Below, one piece after another: positions 15,401 to 21,774 of a stretch of DNA of 21,774 bases. The stretch spans positions 1-21,774 of the forward strand of contig CAJLPX010000031.1 of NCBI GenBank assembly GCA_905208635.1. The letters are read 5' to 3'. The stretch's first letter is position 1. Every line of letters starts with the position of its first letter. Both the position numbers and the translations under genes were made by a program. This stretch comes from an uncultured Collinsella sp. GTDB lineage: Bacteria; Actinomycetota; Coriobacteriia; Coriobacteriales; Coriobacteriaceae. The notes under the pieces are model-generated. The model had not been told where the DNA came from. It ran no database searches and saw only the letters and a list, made by a program, of their open reading frames with translations.

Positions 15401-16942
15401 CTACTGTGAGGTGCTGAGCGAGCGCCTGACTGCATCACGCCAGCCCGCAAGGTTTTGCTCGCGGCGCTCGGCGGACATGTGGGGAAGGAAGGTCCTAACG
15501 ATCTGGGCATTTTGCTCCAGCTCTTCCAGGTCTTCCCAATAGCCGACGGCAAGACCCGCCAAGTACGCGGCACCGATTGCCGTGGTCTCCACCGTCTCGC
15601 ATTGCAGCACGGGGATATCCAGCAGGTCGGCCTGGAATTGCATGATGAACTCGTTGCGCGAGGCACCGCCATCGACAGACAGGCGCTCAATCGAAAGCCC
15701 CACGTCCTGCTCCATGGCGCGCAGCACGTCGTAGCTCTGATATGCCATGGATTCGCAGGCGGCACGTACGATGGTCGCACGGCTCGAGGCGCCGGTCAGA
15801 CCGCACACGATACCGCGAGCATGCGGGTCCCACCAGGGAGCACCCAAACCCGCAAAGGCGGGAACGAAGTAGCAGCCCTCGTTGTCGCTAATCGAAGCAG
15901 CGAGTTGTGCCGACTCGCTCACGCTCGAGATGATGCCCATGTTGTTGCGAAGCCAGTTCATGGTTGAGCCGGCGGCAAAAATAGAGCCCTCGAGCGCATA
16001 GCTGACTTTGCCGTCCGCAGCGATACCGATGGTGGAGACCAGGCCATTCTTGGATTCGACGATCTCGTCGCCGGTGTTCATGAGCATAAAGCAACCCGTG
16101 CCATAGGTGTTTTTGGTCTGGCCGGGACGGAAACAGCAGTGGCCGAACAGCGACGCCTGTTGGTCACCCGCCACGCCCATGATGGGCGGCATGTTGGTCA
16201 TGATGTCGCTCGCGACGCGGCCGTAGTCGCCCGAGCTCCAGCGAACCTCGGGCATCATGGAACGTGGAACGTCAAAGAGTGCCAGCAGGTCGTCGTCCCA
16301 ATCGAGCGTATGGATATTAAAGAGTGCCGTGCGGCTGGCATTGGTGTAGTCGGTGGCAAAGACCTGGCCGCCGGTGAGGTTGTAGATGAGCCAGGTGTCG
16401 ATGGTGCCAAACATGAGGTCGCCCGCCGCCGCGCTTTCGCGTGCGCCGTCGACGTTGTCGAGAATCCACTGCACCTTGGAGGCCGAGAAATACGGGTCGA
16501 GCGTGAGTCCCGTGCGGGAGCGCACCAGCCCTTCTGCGCCCTGCTCGACAAGCTCGTCGATCAGAGGTGCGGTACGGCGGCACTGCCATACGATAGCGTT
16601 ATAGATCGGCTGACCGCTCACGCGATCCCAGACCACCGTGGTCTCGCGCTGGTTGGAGATGCCGATGGCGGCAATGCGGTCGGAGTGGATACCACTCTTA
16701 AACTGGACTTCCATCATGACGGCGATCTGGCTAGCAAGGACCGCCATGGGGTCTTGCTCCACCCAGCCGGGACGCGGAAAGCTGGTTTTGACGCTGCGAC
16801 GTGCCTGCGCGACGATGCAGCCGTACTCGTCGACGATGGTCGCAAGTACCGAGGTGGTGCCGCAGTCGAGCGCCATGATGTAGGAACCGCCAAAGTCAAA
16901 CGAGGCATCTTCCATGCCCAGGCTGCCCAGATTCAACGACAT
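15401..16942 (-). CDS. glpK: glycerol kinase
   Basis: This 513-residue FGGY-family kinase phosphorylates glycerol to sn-glycerol 3-phosphate in the cytosol. The N-terminal ATP motif ALDCGTTSVLATIVDEYG, the glycerol-binding NQRETTVVWD and WQCRRTA segments, GVAGDQQASLFGH, NTYGTGCF, and GLGAPWWDPHARG are all as in GlpK. The usual FGGY signature near residues 370-420 is present. The HFYG segment carrying the HPr-phosphorylated histidine in low-GC Gram-positive GlpK is not seen before GVAGDQQ, so PTS control of that type is unlikely (inference). About 20 residues precede the conserved start; AAAGG eight bases before the ATG at 16942 supports it. The gene starts 13 bases after the Sua5-type gene, an unusual pairing, and no glycerol transporter or dehydrogenase is nearby. 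Confidence 0.95.
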   Translation of the reverse strand: MSLNLGSLGMEDASFDFGGSYIMALDCGTTSVLATIVDEYGCIVAQARRSVKTSFPRPGWVEQDPMAVLASQIAVMMEVQFKSGIHSDRIAAIGISNQRETTVVWDRVSGQPIYNAIVWQCRRTAPLIDELVEQGAEGLVRSRTGLTLDPYFSASKVQWILDNVDGARESAAAGDLMFGTIDTWLIYNLTGGQVFATDYTNASRTALFNIHTLDWDDDLLALFDVPRSMMPEVRWSSGDYGRVASDIMTNMPPIMGVAGDQQASLFGHCCFRPGQTKNTYGTGCFMLMNTGDEIVESKNGLVSTIGIAADGKVSYALEGSIFAAGSTMNWLRNNMGIISSVSESAQLAASISDNEGCYFVPAFAGLGAPWWDPHARGIVCGLTGASSRATIVRAACESMAYQSYDVLRAMEQDVGLSIERLSVDGGASRNEFIMQFQADLLDIPVLQCETVETTAIGAAYLAGLAVGYWEDLEELEQNAQIVRTFLPHMSAERREQNLAGWRDAVRRSLSTSQ

Positions 16943-16955
16943 CGCTTAAACCTTT

Positions 16956-17699
16956 CTATTGCATCGGGTCGGACAGGACCCGTTCGATCTCTGATGCGGG
17001 AAGTGCGCCTTGGCGCAGGATCTGGAGCTCGCCGTGCTGAAACGACACGATGGTCGAGGCGTCGCGACACGGGGTCTCACCGGCGTCGACGGCAACATCG
17101 ACCCCCTCCAGGATGCGACCCTCCACCGTGATAAAACTTGCCGGCGCGGGCGCGCCATGCGTGTTGGCGCTGGTGCAGGCAAGGGGGCTGCCACAGGCGC
17201 GAATGAGCGCCTGCACCACGGGCGAGGCCGAAGCGCGAAGTGCCACCGTGTCGTCGGCAGCGCGCATAAAGGTCGGCACGCAGGGAGCTGCCTTGACCAC
17301 GATAGTCAGGGCTCCCGGCCAGCATCGTCGCGCGAGTATGCGGGCATCTTCCGGGATATCCACGCCATAGCGGTCGAGTGCTTCGACGCCATCGACCAGC
17401 CAAGCGACGGTTTGCGTGAGTTCACGTTGCTTGAGAGTGAAGATACGGCGATAGCCGGTGCCGAGCGCAGGAACTGCGGCGCCATTGACGGCAGCCTGCG
17501 GATCGCGCGGCCACGATGGGAATTCGCTTGTATCTTGGGGCACGGCGTCCGAGAAGGCGTTGACTGCCACGGCGACACCGTAGACGGTCTCGGTCGGGAT
17601 CAAAGCCAGGCCGCCGCGGCCGAGCACCTCGGCCGTGCGCTCGACGGCAAGCCGATGCGGCTCGCGCGTTCCCTCGTATACCCGATAGACCGTCTGCAT
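16956..17699 (-). CDS. Sua5/YciO/YrdC-type threonylcarbamoyl-AMP synthase
   Basis: This 247-residue protein has the YrdC fold signatures LIPTETVYGVAVAV (32-45), a basic FTLKQRE segment, RRCWPGALTIVVKA, ACTSANTHGAPAP and STIVSFQ. The family uses threonine, bicarbonate and ATP to make threonylcarbamoyl-AMP, the donor for t6A37 in ANN-decoding tRNAs. Two features are odd. An extra segment of roughly 35 residues (about 48-86) follows the ETVYG motif, before the usual lysine-rich IFxLKxR region. The protein also lacks the C-terminal Sua5 domain, so it is of YrdC/TsaC type. The ATG at 17699 has AAGGGG about 11 bases upstream. It leads glpK by 13 bases. Confidence 0.85.
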   Translation of the reverse strand: MQTVYRVYEGTREPHRLAVERTAEVLGRGGLALIPTETVYGVAVAVNAFSDAVPQDTSEFPSWPRDPQAAVNGAAVPALGTGYRRIFTLKQRELTQTVAWLVDGVEALDRYGVDIPEDARILARRCWPGALTIVVKAAPCVPTFMRAADDTVALRASASPVVQALIRACGSPLACTSANTHGAPAPASFITVEGRILEGVDVAVDAGETPCRDASTIVSFQHGELQILRQGALPASEIERVLSDPMQ

Positions 17700-17833
17700 G
17701 TGTATGCCAGCCCCTTACGCTCTGGTGCAAGTTTGTTTACTGTGGGGCATTCTCGCACGAAACGTTCAACCTATTTGCCCAGAGCGCATGTTGGTTTGGT
17801 GAGCGGCTCTAGTAGTCGGTGAAAGTGAGGGGG

Positions 17834-18280
17834 TTATTGGACTGCGACGAACTTCTTTGGCCTGCCGGCGTGACGTTCTTGGGCGGCGTAACGCTCGATG
17901 CTGTCTATCGTTATCATCCGACGGCCGTCGACGAGTTCAACATCGAGCTTTCCGGCTTTGACCAGCGCGGTAATCCGCGGAGCGGAGACTTTGAGGTCCA
18001 GCGCTGCGTCTTTAAATGTTCGGCACGCCGCTTCCCGAGCGTCCTCGTGGTCGATTTCGACTGAAAGGGCCACGACCTCGGCCGAGCGTTCGTACCCTGC
18101 CGGAGTCAAACCGTTGTTGAGGTCGTCGGCCAAAAACGCCATCAGTGCCTCGGTGGCATGGGCAATCGCTTCTTCGCGCGTATCGCCATCGGCAAAGGCG
18201 CCGGGAATCTGCGGGAAGCTAGCGCAGTAACCATCGTCTTCTTTTATGAGAACGCAGTCATAGGTAAATCGCTGCCTCAT
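17834..18280 (-). CDS. hicB: HicB-family antitoxin
   Basis: This 148-residue protein starts with the HicB partial RNase H-like fold (RFTYDCVLIKEDDGYCASFPQIPGAFADGDTREEAIAHATEAL), which wraps the HicA toxin. Its C-terminal part (about 95-148, APRITALVKAGKLDVELVDGRRMITIDSIERYAAQ) looks like a DNA-binding domain for autorepression. The ATG at 18280 is chosen because GGAGG lies five bases upstream; an upstream ATG at 18325 would overlap hicA. Longer than minimal HicB proteins (about 70-140), it fits the class with a separate DNA-binding tail. It follows hicA by 11 bases and is likely co-translated. It is chromosomal and flanked by housekeeping genes, with no mobile element ends seen. Confidence 0.88.
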   Translation of the reverse strand: MRQRFTYDCVLIKEDDGYCASFPQIPGAFADGDTREEAIAHATEALMAFLADDLNNGLTPAGYERSAEVVALSVEIDHEDAREAACRTFKDAALDLKVSAPRITALVKAGKLDVELVDGRRMITIDSIERYAAQERHAGRPKKFVAVQ

Positions 18281-18291
18281 TTTGCCTCCAA

Positions 18292-18477
18292 CTACCATCC
18301 AGCTTGGCGACGAATACTTGCCCACGTGCCCTTCTTTGGTCGATCACCACCAGAGCCGTTCACGGTGACAACGCGGTCACCAGAAACATACTTAGCATGA
18401 CTACCGACTTGCGCGACCTTCACGAATCCATCGTGCTTGAGTAGGGCAATGATTTCCCGAAAGGTAGGAGGTTGCAT
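18292..18477 (-). CDS. hicA: HicA-family mRNA interferase toxin
   Basis: This 61-residue protein is a complete HicA toxin, a small double-stranded RNA-binding-fold nuclease that cuts mRNA independently of codons. The signature is VGSHAKY with catalytic His27, preceded by the hydrophobic helix IIALLKHDGF and followed by KKGTWASIRRQAG, the usual C-terminal helix. The ATG at 18477 has GAGG eight bases upstream. It precedes hicB and its promoter overlaps a perfect palindrome. Confidence 0.88.
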   Translation of the reverse strand: MQPPTFREIIALLKHDGFVKVAQVGSHAKYVSGDRVVTVNGSGGDRPKKGTWASIRRQAGW

Positions 18478-18501
18478 GGGCCGACCTCTTTCAGCCGTCC
18501 T

Positions 18502-18531
18502 AATTATAAACTACTTTATAATTTTTGCTAA
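18502..18531 (-). promoter_or_regulatory. hicAB promoter with overlapping palindromic operator
   Basis: On the minus strand, TTAGCA (18526-18531) and TATAAT (18503-18508, perfect) are separated by 17 bases. A perfect inverted repeat, AATTATAAA (18502-18510) and TTTATAATT (18515-18523) around a 4-base centre, covers the -10 and most of the spacer. That is the arrangement of an autoregulated toxin-antitoxin promoter; HicB is the natural binder (inference from family). The AT-rich tract stands out from the GC-rich surroundings. Confidence 0.75.
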
Positions 18532-18545
18532 CCAGTTAATAAATA

Positions 18546-19796
18546 TTACTGGCGTTGCTTGGGCTCGGTGACGATGGCTCGGACAATGCGGGGGCGATCG
18601 GTGAGGTCGTGGACGATACGCACGTCCGAAAGGCCTGCTTGACGACAGAGCTCGGCCGCGGCGTCGAGCGCGCCCTCGTAGAGCTCGCAGGCAAACAGGC
18701 CGCCGGCACGCAGCATGTAGGGCGCCGCGTTGAGCAGGCGGCGGAAGATATCGAGACCGTCGGCACCGCCCTCGAGCGCCAGATCGGGCTCAAAGTCCTT
18801 GACCTCATGCGGCAGCGAGCGCATGACGTCGGTCGGGATGTAAGGTGGGTTGGAGACGAGCACATCAAAGGTGCCCCACTCTTCGCGGGGAATGGAACTC
18901 ACCAGGTTTGTGAGGCTGAAGGCGACCTCGTCGGACGTGAGGCCAAGCGCATCACGGTTTTTGGTGGCCAGATCGATGGCGCGCGGCTCGATATCGGTAG
19001 CAGTGCAGGTAACGTGGCCGCGGCGCTCCCAGGCAAGGGAGAGCGAAATGCAGCCCGTGCCGCAGCCGACCTCGAGAACGCGGGCAGTGCGGGGCTCGGC
19101 TGGGGCAGGCGCAGCGGCATCCTGAGCTGAAACCGTCTCCTGGTCGGCACCCTCGATGGCGATGCCGCATTCGTCGAGCTCGGGCTCGGCGGCTTCCGCG
19201 GCTTCGGCTTCTGCTGCTTGCGCGGCGGCTTCCTCGGCCTCGCGATCGGCCAGTTCCTCGGCATAGGCACGGCTGCCCAGTACGTCGCCGCCTAGCGCCG
19301 CCTCATCGGCAGCCGTCAGGTTAGCGGCACGGCGCTCGGCAGTCGCCCGTTCGTCTGCCAGCGCGGCCTCGGCCTTGCGTGCCTCCTCGACCTCATCGTT
19401 CCAAGGCAGCTCAACACGCTGACGGGCAGCAGCCTCGGGGCTCAGCACCTCGGCATCCAGATAATTGAGGACTTCCTCGACGAGCATCTCGGTTTCGGGG
19501 CGCGGAATGAGCACACCGGGAGCGCACGCGACGTCAATCATGCGAAACTGCGTGCTGCCGGTAATGTACTGTAGCGGCTCGCCTTTGGCGCGACGAACGA
19601 CGGCCGCATGCATGGTCTCGAGCTGGGCCGCGTTAAGCGTCTCGTCCATACGCATATATAGGTCAATGCGCGCCAGGCCCGTGGCGGCGCACAGCAGCCA
19701 CTCGGCAGAAAGACGGGGGTGCTCCTCGCCGCGCTCGGCCAGGTACTCCTTGGTCCACTCGAGACAACGCTTGATGGTCCAAATCTCGTTTGCCAT
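18546..19796 (-). CDS. prmC: peptide chain release factor N5-glutamine methyltransferase with a large inserted linker
   Basis: PrmC methylates the glutamine of the GGQ motif in release factors using S-adenosylmethionine. The N-terminal helical domain (about 1-90, with GEPLQYITGSTQF and GVLIPRPETE) and the methyltransferase domain (LEVGCGTGCISLSLA at about 241-255, catalytic NPPY at 316-319) are both clear. The protein is 416 residues where the family has about 280. The extra length is mostly one Ala/Glu-rich, charged, low-complexity segment (about 115-237) between the two domains, replacing a linker normally only a few residues long. The ATG at 19796 follows GGGAGG by five bases; the ATG at 19871 is unlikely. 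prfA, its likely substrate gene, lies upstream on the same strand, though 589 bases away with its own 3' structures. Confidence 0.93.
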   Translation of the reverse strand: MANEIWTIKRCLEWTKEYLAERGEEHPRLSAEWLLCAATGLARIDLYMRMDETLNAAQLETMHAAVVRRAKGEPLQYITGSTQFRMIDVACAPGVLIPRPETEMLVEEVLNYLDAEVLSPEAAARQRVELPWNDEVEEARKAEAALADERATAERRAANLTAADEAALGGDVLGSRAYAEELADREAEEAAAQAAEAEAAEAAEPELDECGIAIEGADQETVSAQDAAAPAPAEPRTARVLEVGCGTGCISLSLAWERRGHVTCTATDIEPRAIDLATKNRDALGLTSDEVAFSLTNLVSSIPREEWGTFDVLVSNPPYIPTDVMRSLPHEVKDFEPDLALEGGADGLDIFRRLLNAAPYMLRAGGLFACELYEGALDAAAELCRQAGLSDVRIVHDLTDRPRIVRAIVTEPKQRQ

Positions 19797-19844
19797 GGGG
19801 TCCTCCCCTCTTATGCGCCGGGCGGCGCGCGAATGTCGGAGCAG

Positions 19845-19871
19845 ATTGTACGCGAGGGCGACGCACGACAA
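19845..19871 (-). promoter_or_regulatory. candidate prmC promoter
   Basis: On the minus strand, TTGTCG (19866-19871) and TACAAT (19845-19850) are separated by 15 bases, about 49 bases before the prmC start. The spacing is a little short; the -10 hexamer is the same as at the ATP synthase promoter candidate. Confidence 0.4.
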
Positions 19872-19962
19872 GGGACGATTGAAGGCGATTATCGAGAATC
19901 AGCCCAGAATTTTGCACCGAGCTCGCTCAAAGTGTTCATTCGCTGACGTCTAAATTTGAATT

Positions 19963-20033
19963 CGTCAAGCTTTTGGCAAGGTTGCCCCAAAACTGACCAA
20001 TATCTAACCAAGAACTTGCCAAATCACTTGACG
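19963..20033. repeat. nested inverted repeat (possible hairpin of about 70 bases)
   Basis: CGTCAAG (19963-19969) pairs with CTTGACG (20027-20033), and TTTGGCAAG (19972-19980) pairs with CTTGCCAAA (20015-20023). The two stems are stacked with a small internal loop (CT against TCA) and enclose a 34-base loop. No T-run follows on either strand. The GGCAAG core resembles the TTTTGGCAA block of the structured element, but the rest does not align. Confidence 0.6.
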
Positions 20034-20174
20034 CGCGACCCATCAAAAATCGCCCCGCGACTTCTTGGACAATTTTTCGAGCAATATTTTCGATAGCAGA
20101 TATATGCCGTCAATTACCTTAAGCAGGTAAGCAGCTCAAATGCCATAACAGCCGACTGAATAACATCTCAAAGC

Positions 20175-20383
20175 AATGTCCCCAATGACTCCCTACGGAT
20201 CATTTGACAACCAAGGAAACGCCGATGTTTTGGCAATGCCAGCGAGCGACGTCCAGAGCGAACAAGTTGGCATGAAAAAGGCAAGGCATAGACCTTCTGG
20301 TCATGCCTTGCCTTTTGAATGACAAATTGTCGCTCTGGACGGCGCGCAGCGTCGGCTGGTCCGCCGTTCGGTAGAACGGCGGA
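20175..20383 (+). ncRNA. structured repeat element, copy B (candidate ncRNA or mobile structured element)
   Basis: This is the second copy of the 4635-4845 element. The main stem pairs 20250-20260 with 20331-20341, has a bulged A at 20261, and continues 20262-20265 with 20327-20330. The inner stem pairs 20267-20273 with 20319-20325 with one mismatch. The apical hairpin pairs 20276-20289 with 20303-20316 and 20291-20294 with 20299-20302 around TTCT. The final hairpin pairs 20360-20369 with 20374-20383 around GGTA and ends two bases before the prfA stop codon. Blocks such as AACGCCGATGTTTTGGCAA, CCAGAGCGA and GCAGCGTC are shared with copy A. The apical stem is flanked by A and T runs on both strands, so in this copy it could also act as a terminator for prfA. 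Function unknown; the strand is chosen only from one wobble pair in copy A. Confidence 0.7.
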
Positions 20384-20385
20384 AC

Positions 20386-21453
20386 TTAGACTGCCTGTGC
20401 CAGCTTCTCGGCTCGCTCGGCGGCGGCGAGCGCCTCGATGACGGTGCCGAGCTGGTCGCCCAGGAGGACGCCGTTGTAGGTGGAGTTGAAGCCGATGCGG
20501 TGATCGGTCACGCGGTCCTGGGGCTGGTTGTAGGTACGGATCTTCTCGGAACGGTTGCCGTGGCCGATCTGGCTCTGGCGCTCGGCACCGAGCTCCGCCT
20601 GCTGCTTCTCGAGCTCCATCTCGTACAGACGGGCGCGCAGCATCTGCATGCAGACTTCGCGGTTCTGGATCTGGGAGCGCTGTTCCTGCGACTGCACCAC
20701 GGTGTTGGTGGGCAGGTGGGTGATGCGCACGGCGGAATAAGTGGTGTTAACGCACTGACCGCCAGGACCGGAGGCGCAGTAGGTGTCGATACGCAGGTCG
20801 GACTGGTTGATCTGGACGTCGATCTCCTCGGCCTCGGGAAGTACGGCGACGGTCGCCGTGGAGGTCTGGATACGGCCCTGGGACTCGGTCTTGGGAACGC
20901 GCTGGACGCGGTGCACGCCGGACTCGAACTTCATGACGGAGTAGACGCGGTCGCCCTCGACCTTGAACTCGATGGACTTAAAGCCGCCGGCCTCGCTGGG
21001 GCTGGAGTCGAGCACGGTGGTCTTCCAGCCGCGCGACTCGCAGAAGCGCTGATACATCTTGTACAGATCGCCGGCAAAGATGGCCGCCTCGTCGCCACCA
21101 GCGGCGGAGCGAATCTCGACGATGGTGTTCTTGTCGTCGTTGGGGTCGCTCGGGATGAGCATGTACTTAATGTCTTCCTCGAGCTGGGGAAGCTTGGCCT
21201 CGTTTTCGGAGATGTCCATCTGGAGCATCTCCTTCTCATCGGCATCGGTAGTATCGTGGAGCATTTCCTTGGCGGCCTCGATGTCATCGAGCGCGCCGAT
21301 GTACTCGCGCGAGGCAGCGATGAGGTCGGACTGGTGCGCGTACTCCTTGTTGAGACGCGTGAACTCCTTGATATCGGAGGCGACGGCCGGGTCGGAAAGC
21401 TTTTTCTCGAGCTCCTCGTAGGCCTTGATGATCTTTTCGAGCTTGTCGCGCAT
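20386..21453 (-). CDS. prfA: peptide chain release factor 1
   Basis: RF1 ends translation at UAA and UAG codons. The 355-residue protein has the N-terminal coiled coil (about 1-95), the codon-recognition tripeptide P-K-T (187-189) in RVPKTESQGR at the RF1 PxT position, rather than the SPF of RF2, and the catalytic GGQ (231-233) in ASGPGGQCVN. The glutamine of GGQ is the PrmC substrate, and prmC lies downstream. The C-terminus has the expected SEKIRTYNQPQDRVTDHR signature. The ATG at 21453 follows AAGGAG by seven bases. There is no overlap with a neighbour; a 195-base leader with hairpins lies upstream, and the structured element begins two bases after the stop. Confidence 0.97.
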   Translation of the reverse strand: MRDKLEKIIKAYEELEKKLSDPAVASDIKEFTRLNKEYAHQSDLIAASREYIGALDDIEAAKEMLHDTTDADEKEMLQMDISENEAKLPQLEEDIKYMLIPSDPNDDKNTIVEIRSAAGGDEAAIFAGDLYKMYQRFCESRGWKTTVLDSSPSEAGGFKSIEFKVEGDRVYSVMKFESGVHRVQRVPKTESQGRIQTSTATVAVLPEAEEIDVQINQSDLRIDTYCASGPGGQCVNTTYSAVRITHLPTNTVVQSQEQRSQIQNREVCMQMLRARLYEMELEKQQAELGAERQSQIGHGNRSEKIRTYNQPQDRVTDHRIGFNSTYNGVLLGDQLGTVIEALAAAERAEKLAQAV

Positions 21454-21534
21454 GACGGGACTCCTTTATATGCGTGAAGGTGAAAATCGGCAGAATTGAT
21501 GGGGCGCACGGCGCCATTGCGGGGGTAAGTCCAG

Positions 21535-21588
21535 CTAGAGCATGTCGATCTTCAGATACATGCGCATCCCTTCGCGTACGGGGTACAT
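21535..21588 (-). CDS. possible short leader reading frame upstream of prfA
   Basis: The frame encodes 17 residues (MYPVREGMRMYLKIDML). The first ATG has no ribosome site, but an internal ATG at 21561 has GAAGGG six bases upstream, leaving an 8-residue peptide, MYLKIDML. It lies about 80 bases before prfA, where a leader peptide or a chance frame are both possible. No repeated codons or paired attenuator hairpins are evident, so I give it low weight. Confidence 0.2.
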   Translation of the reverse strand: MYPVREGMRMYLKIDML

Positions 21589-21648
21589 AGTTGCGGTCTA
21601 ACCCATACATGATAGCGTGCGCAGGCAAACCTGCATATAACCCGCACG

Positions 21649-21683
21649 GAATCCGACAAAGGGAGAGTCCCTTTGTCGGATTC
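21649..21683 (-). terminator. perfect 16-bp hairpin at the 3' end of the M20 peptidase gene
   Basis: The arm 21649-21664 (GAATCCGACAAAGGGA) pairs perfectly with 21668-21683 around the 3-base loop. On the minus strand it begins at the last base of the peptidase stop codon. The position is that of a terminator, but no T-run follows (CGTGCGGG instead), so it may need Rho or act as a 3'-end stabiliser. Confidence 0.65.
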
Positions 21684-21774
21684 TAGAGCGTATGGAGCAG
21701 GGCGATGAGGAAGCGTACGCCCTGGAGGTAGGCGCGGCGGGTGATGCGCTCGTTGGTGCCGTGGACGCCGCGGT
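21683..21774 (-). CDS. 3' end of an M20-family peptidase (partial, runs off the window)
   Basis: Only the last 29 codons are in the window, reading RGVHGTNERITRRAYLQGVRFLIALLHTL. The HGTNER element followed by a short helix and stop is the usual end of M20-family metallopeptidases and deacylases, where the histidine is a zinc ligand. The family member cannot be named from so little. The start lies beyond 21774, so the gene is truncated by the window, not broken. Confidence 0.65.
   Translation of the reverse strand, partial: RGVHGTNERITRRAYLQGVRFLIALLHTL

Larger units (their letters stand above)
19797..20385. other. gene-free intergenic region between prfA and prmC
   Basis: This 589-base stretch has no reading frame that looks like a gene and is more AT-rich than its surroundings. 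It holds a candidate prmC promoter (19845-19871), a nested inverted repeat (19963-20033) and the second copy of the structured element (20175-20383), each listed separately. In most bacteria prfA and prmC are close neighbours, so the gap suggests insertion. Confidence 0.75.

Overview
The window is GC-rich bacterial chromosome, densely packed, with almost every gene on the minus strand; only pepT is on the plus strand. The gene set looks like a Gram-positive actinobacterium of the class Coriobacteriia, possibly Collinsella. It includes a complete F1Fo-ATPase operon with the a-c-b-delta-alpha-gamma-beta-epsilon order, murA plus a LytR-CpsA-Psr cell-wall protein, release factor 1 with PrmC, and GTG/TTG starts behind purine-rich ribosome binding sites. 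The genus assignment is an inference from overall protein character, not from a database search.

Layout on the + coordinate axis. Positions 1-155 hold nothing I can name. 156-3041 carries a phosphoglucomutase-type phosphohexomutase, then a two-gene unit made of a DtxR/MntR-type metalloregulator followed by a homocysteine S-methyltransferase family protein. A 120-bp divergent region with a perfect 9+9 bp palindrome separates the regulator from pepT (3162-4409), which ends in a strong terminator. 4410-4845 is gene-free and repeat-rich. 4846-7377 is murA followed by an LCP-family protein. 7466-14349 is the ATP synthase operon, from an AtpI-position membrane protein through atpB, E, F, H, A, G, D and C, with a candidate promoter upstream and a terminator at the end. 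14630-17699 carries upp, glpK and a Sua5/YrdC-type protein. 17834-18477 is a hicAB toxin-antitoxin pair behind an AT-rich palindromic promoter. 18546-21453 carries prmC (with a large inserted linker) and prfA, separated by a 589-bp gene-free gap. The window ends inside the 3' end of an M20-type peptidase gene.

The most striking content is in the two large gene-free gaps. Each holds a copy of the same ~210-bp element (4635-4845 and 20175-20383). The two copies share blocks of identical sequence and fold into the same multi-part structure: a long stem with a bulged A, an inner stem, an apical hairpin, and a final hairpin with a GGTA loop. Several stem positions differ between the copies by compensatory changes that keep the pairing. 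Both copies abut the stop codon of a minus-strand gene (the LCP gene and prfA). This is strong evidence from sequence alone for a structured RNA or a mobile structured element. I cannot assign it a function.

Functionally the genes are mostly housekeeping: sugar-phosphate interconversion, peptidoglycan precursor synthesis and wall-polymer attachment, ATP synthesis, uracil salvage, glycerol phosphorylation, tRNA t6A synthesis, translation termination with release-factor methylation, and peptide breakdown. Only hicAB and the repeat elements are accessory in character.
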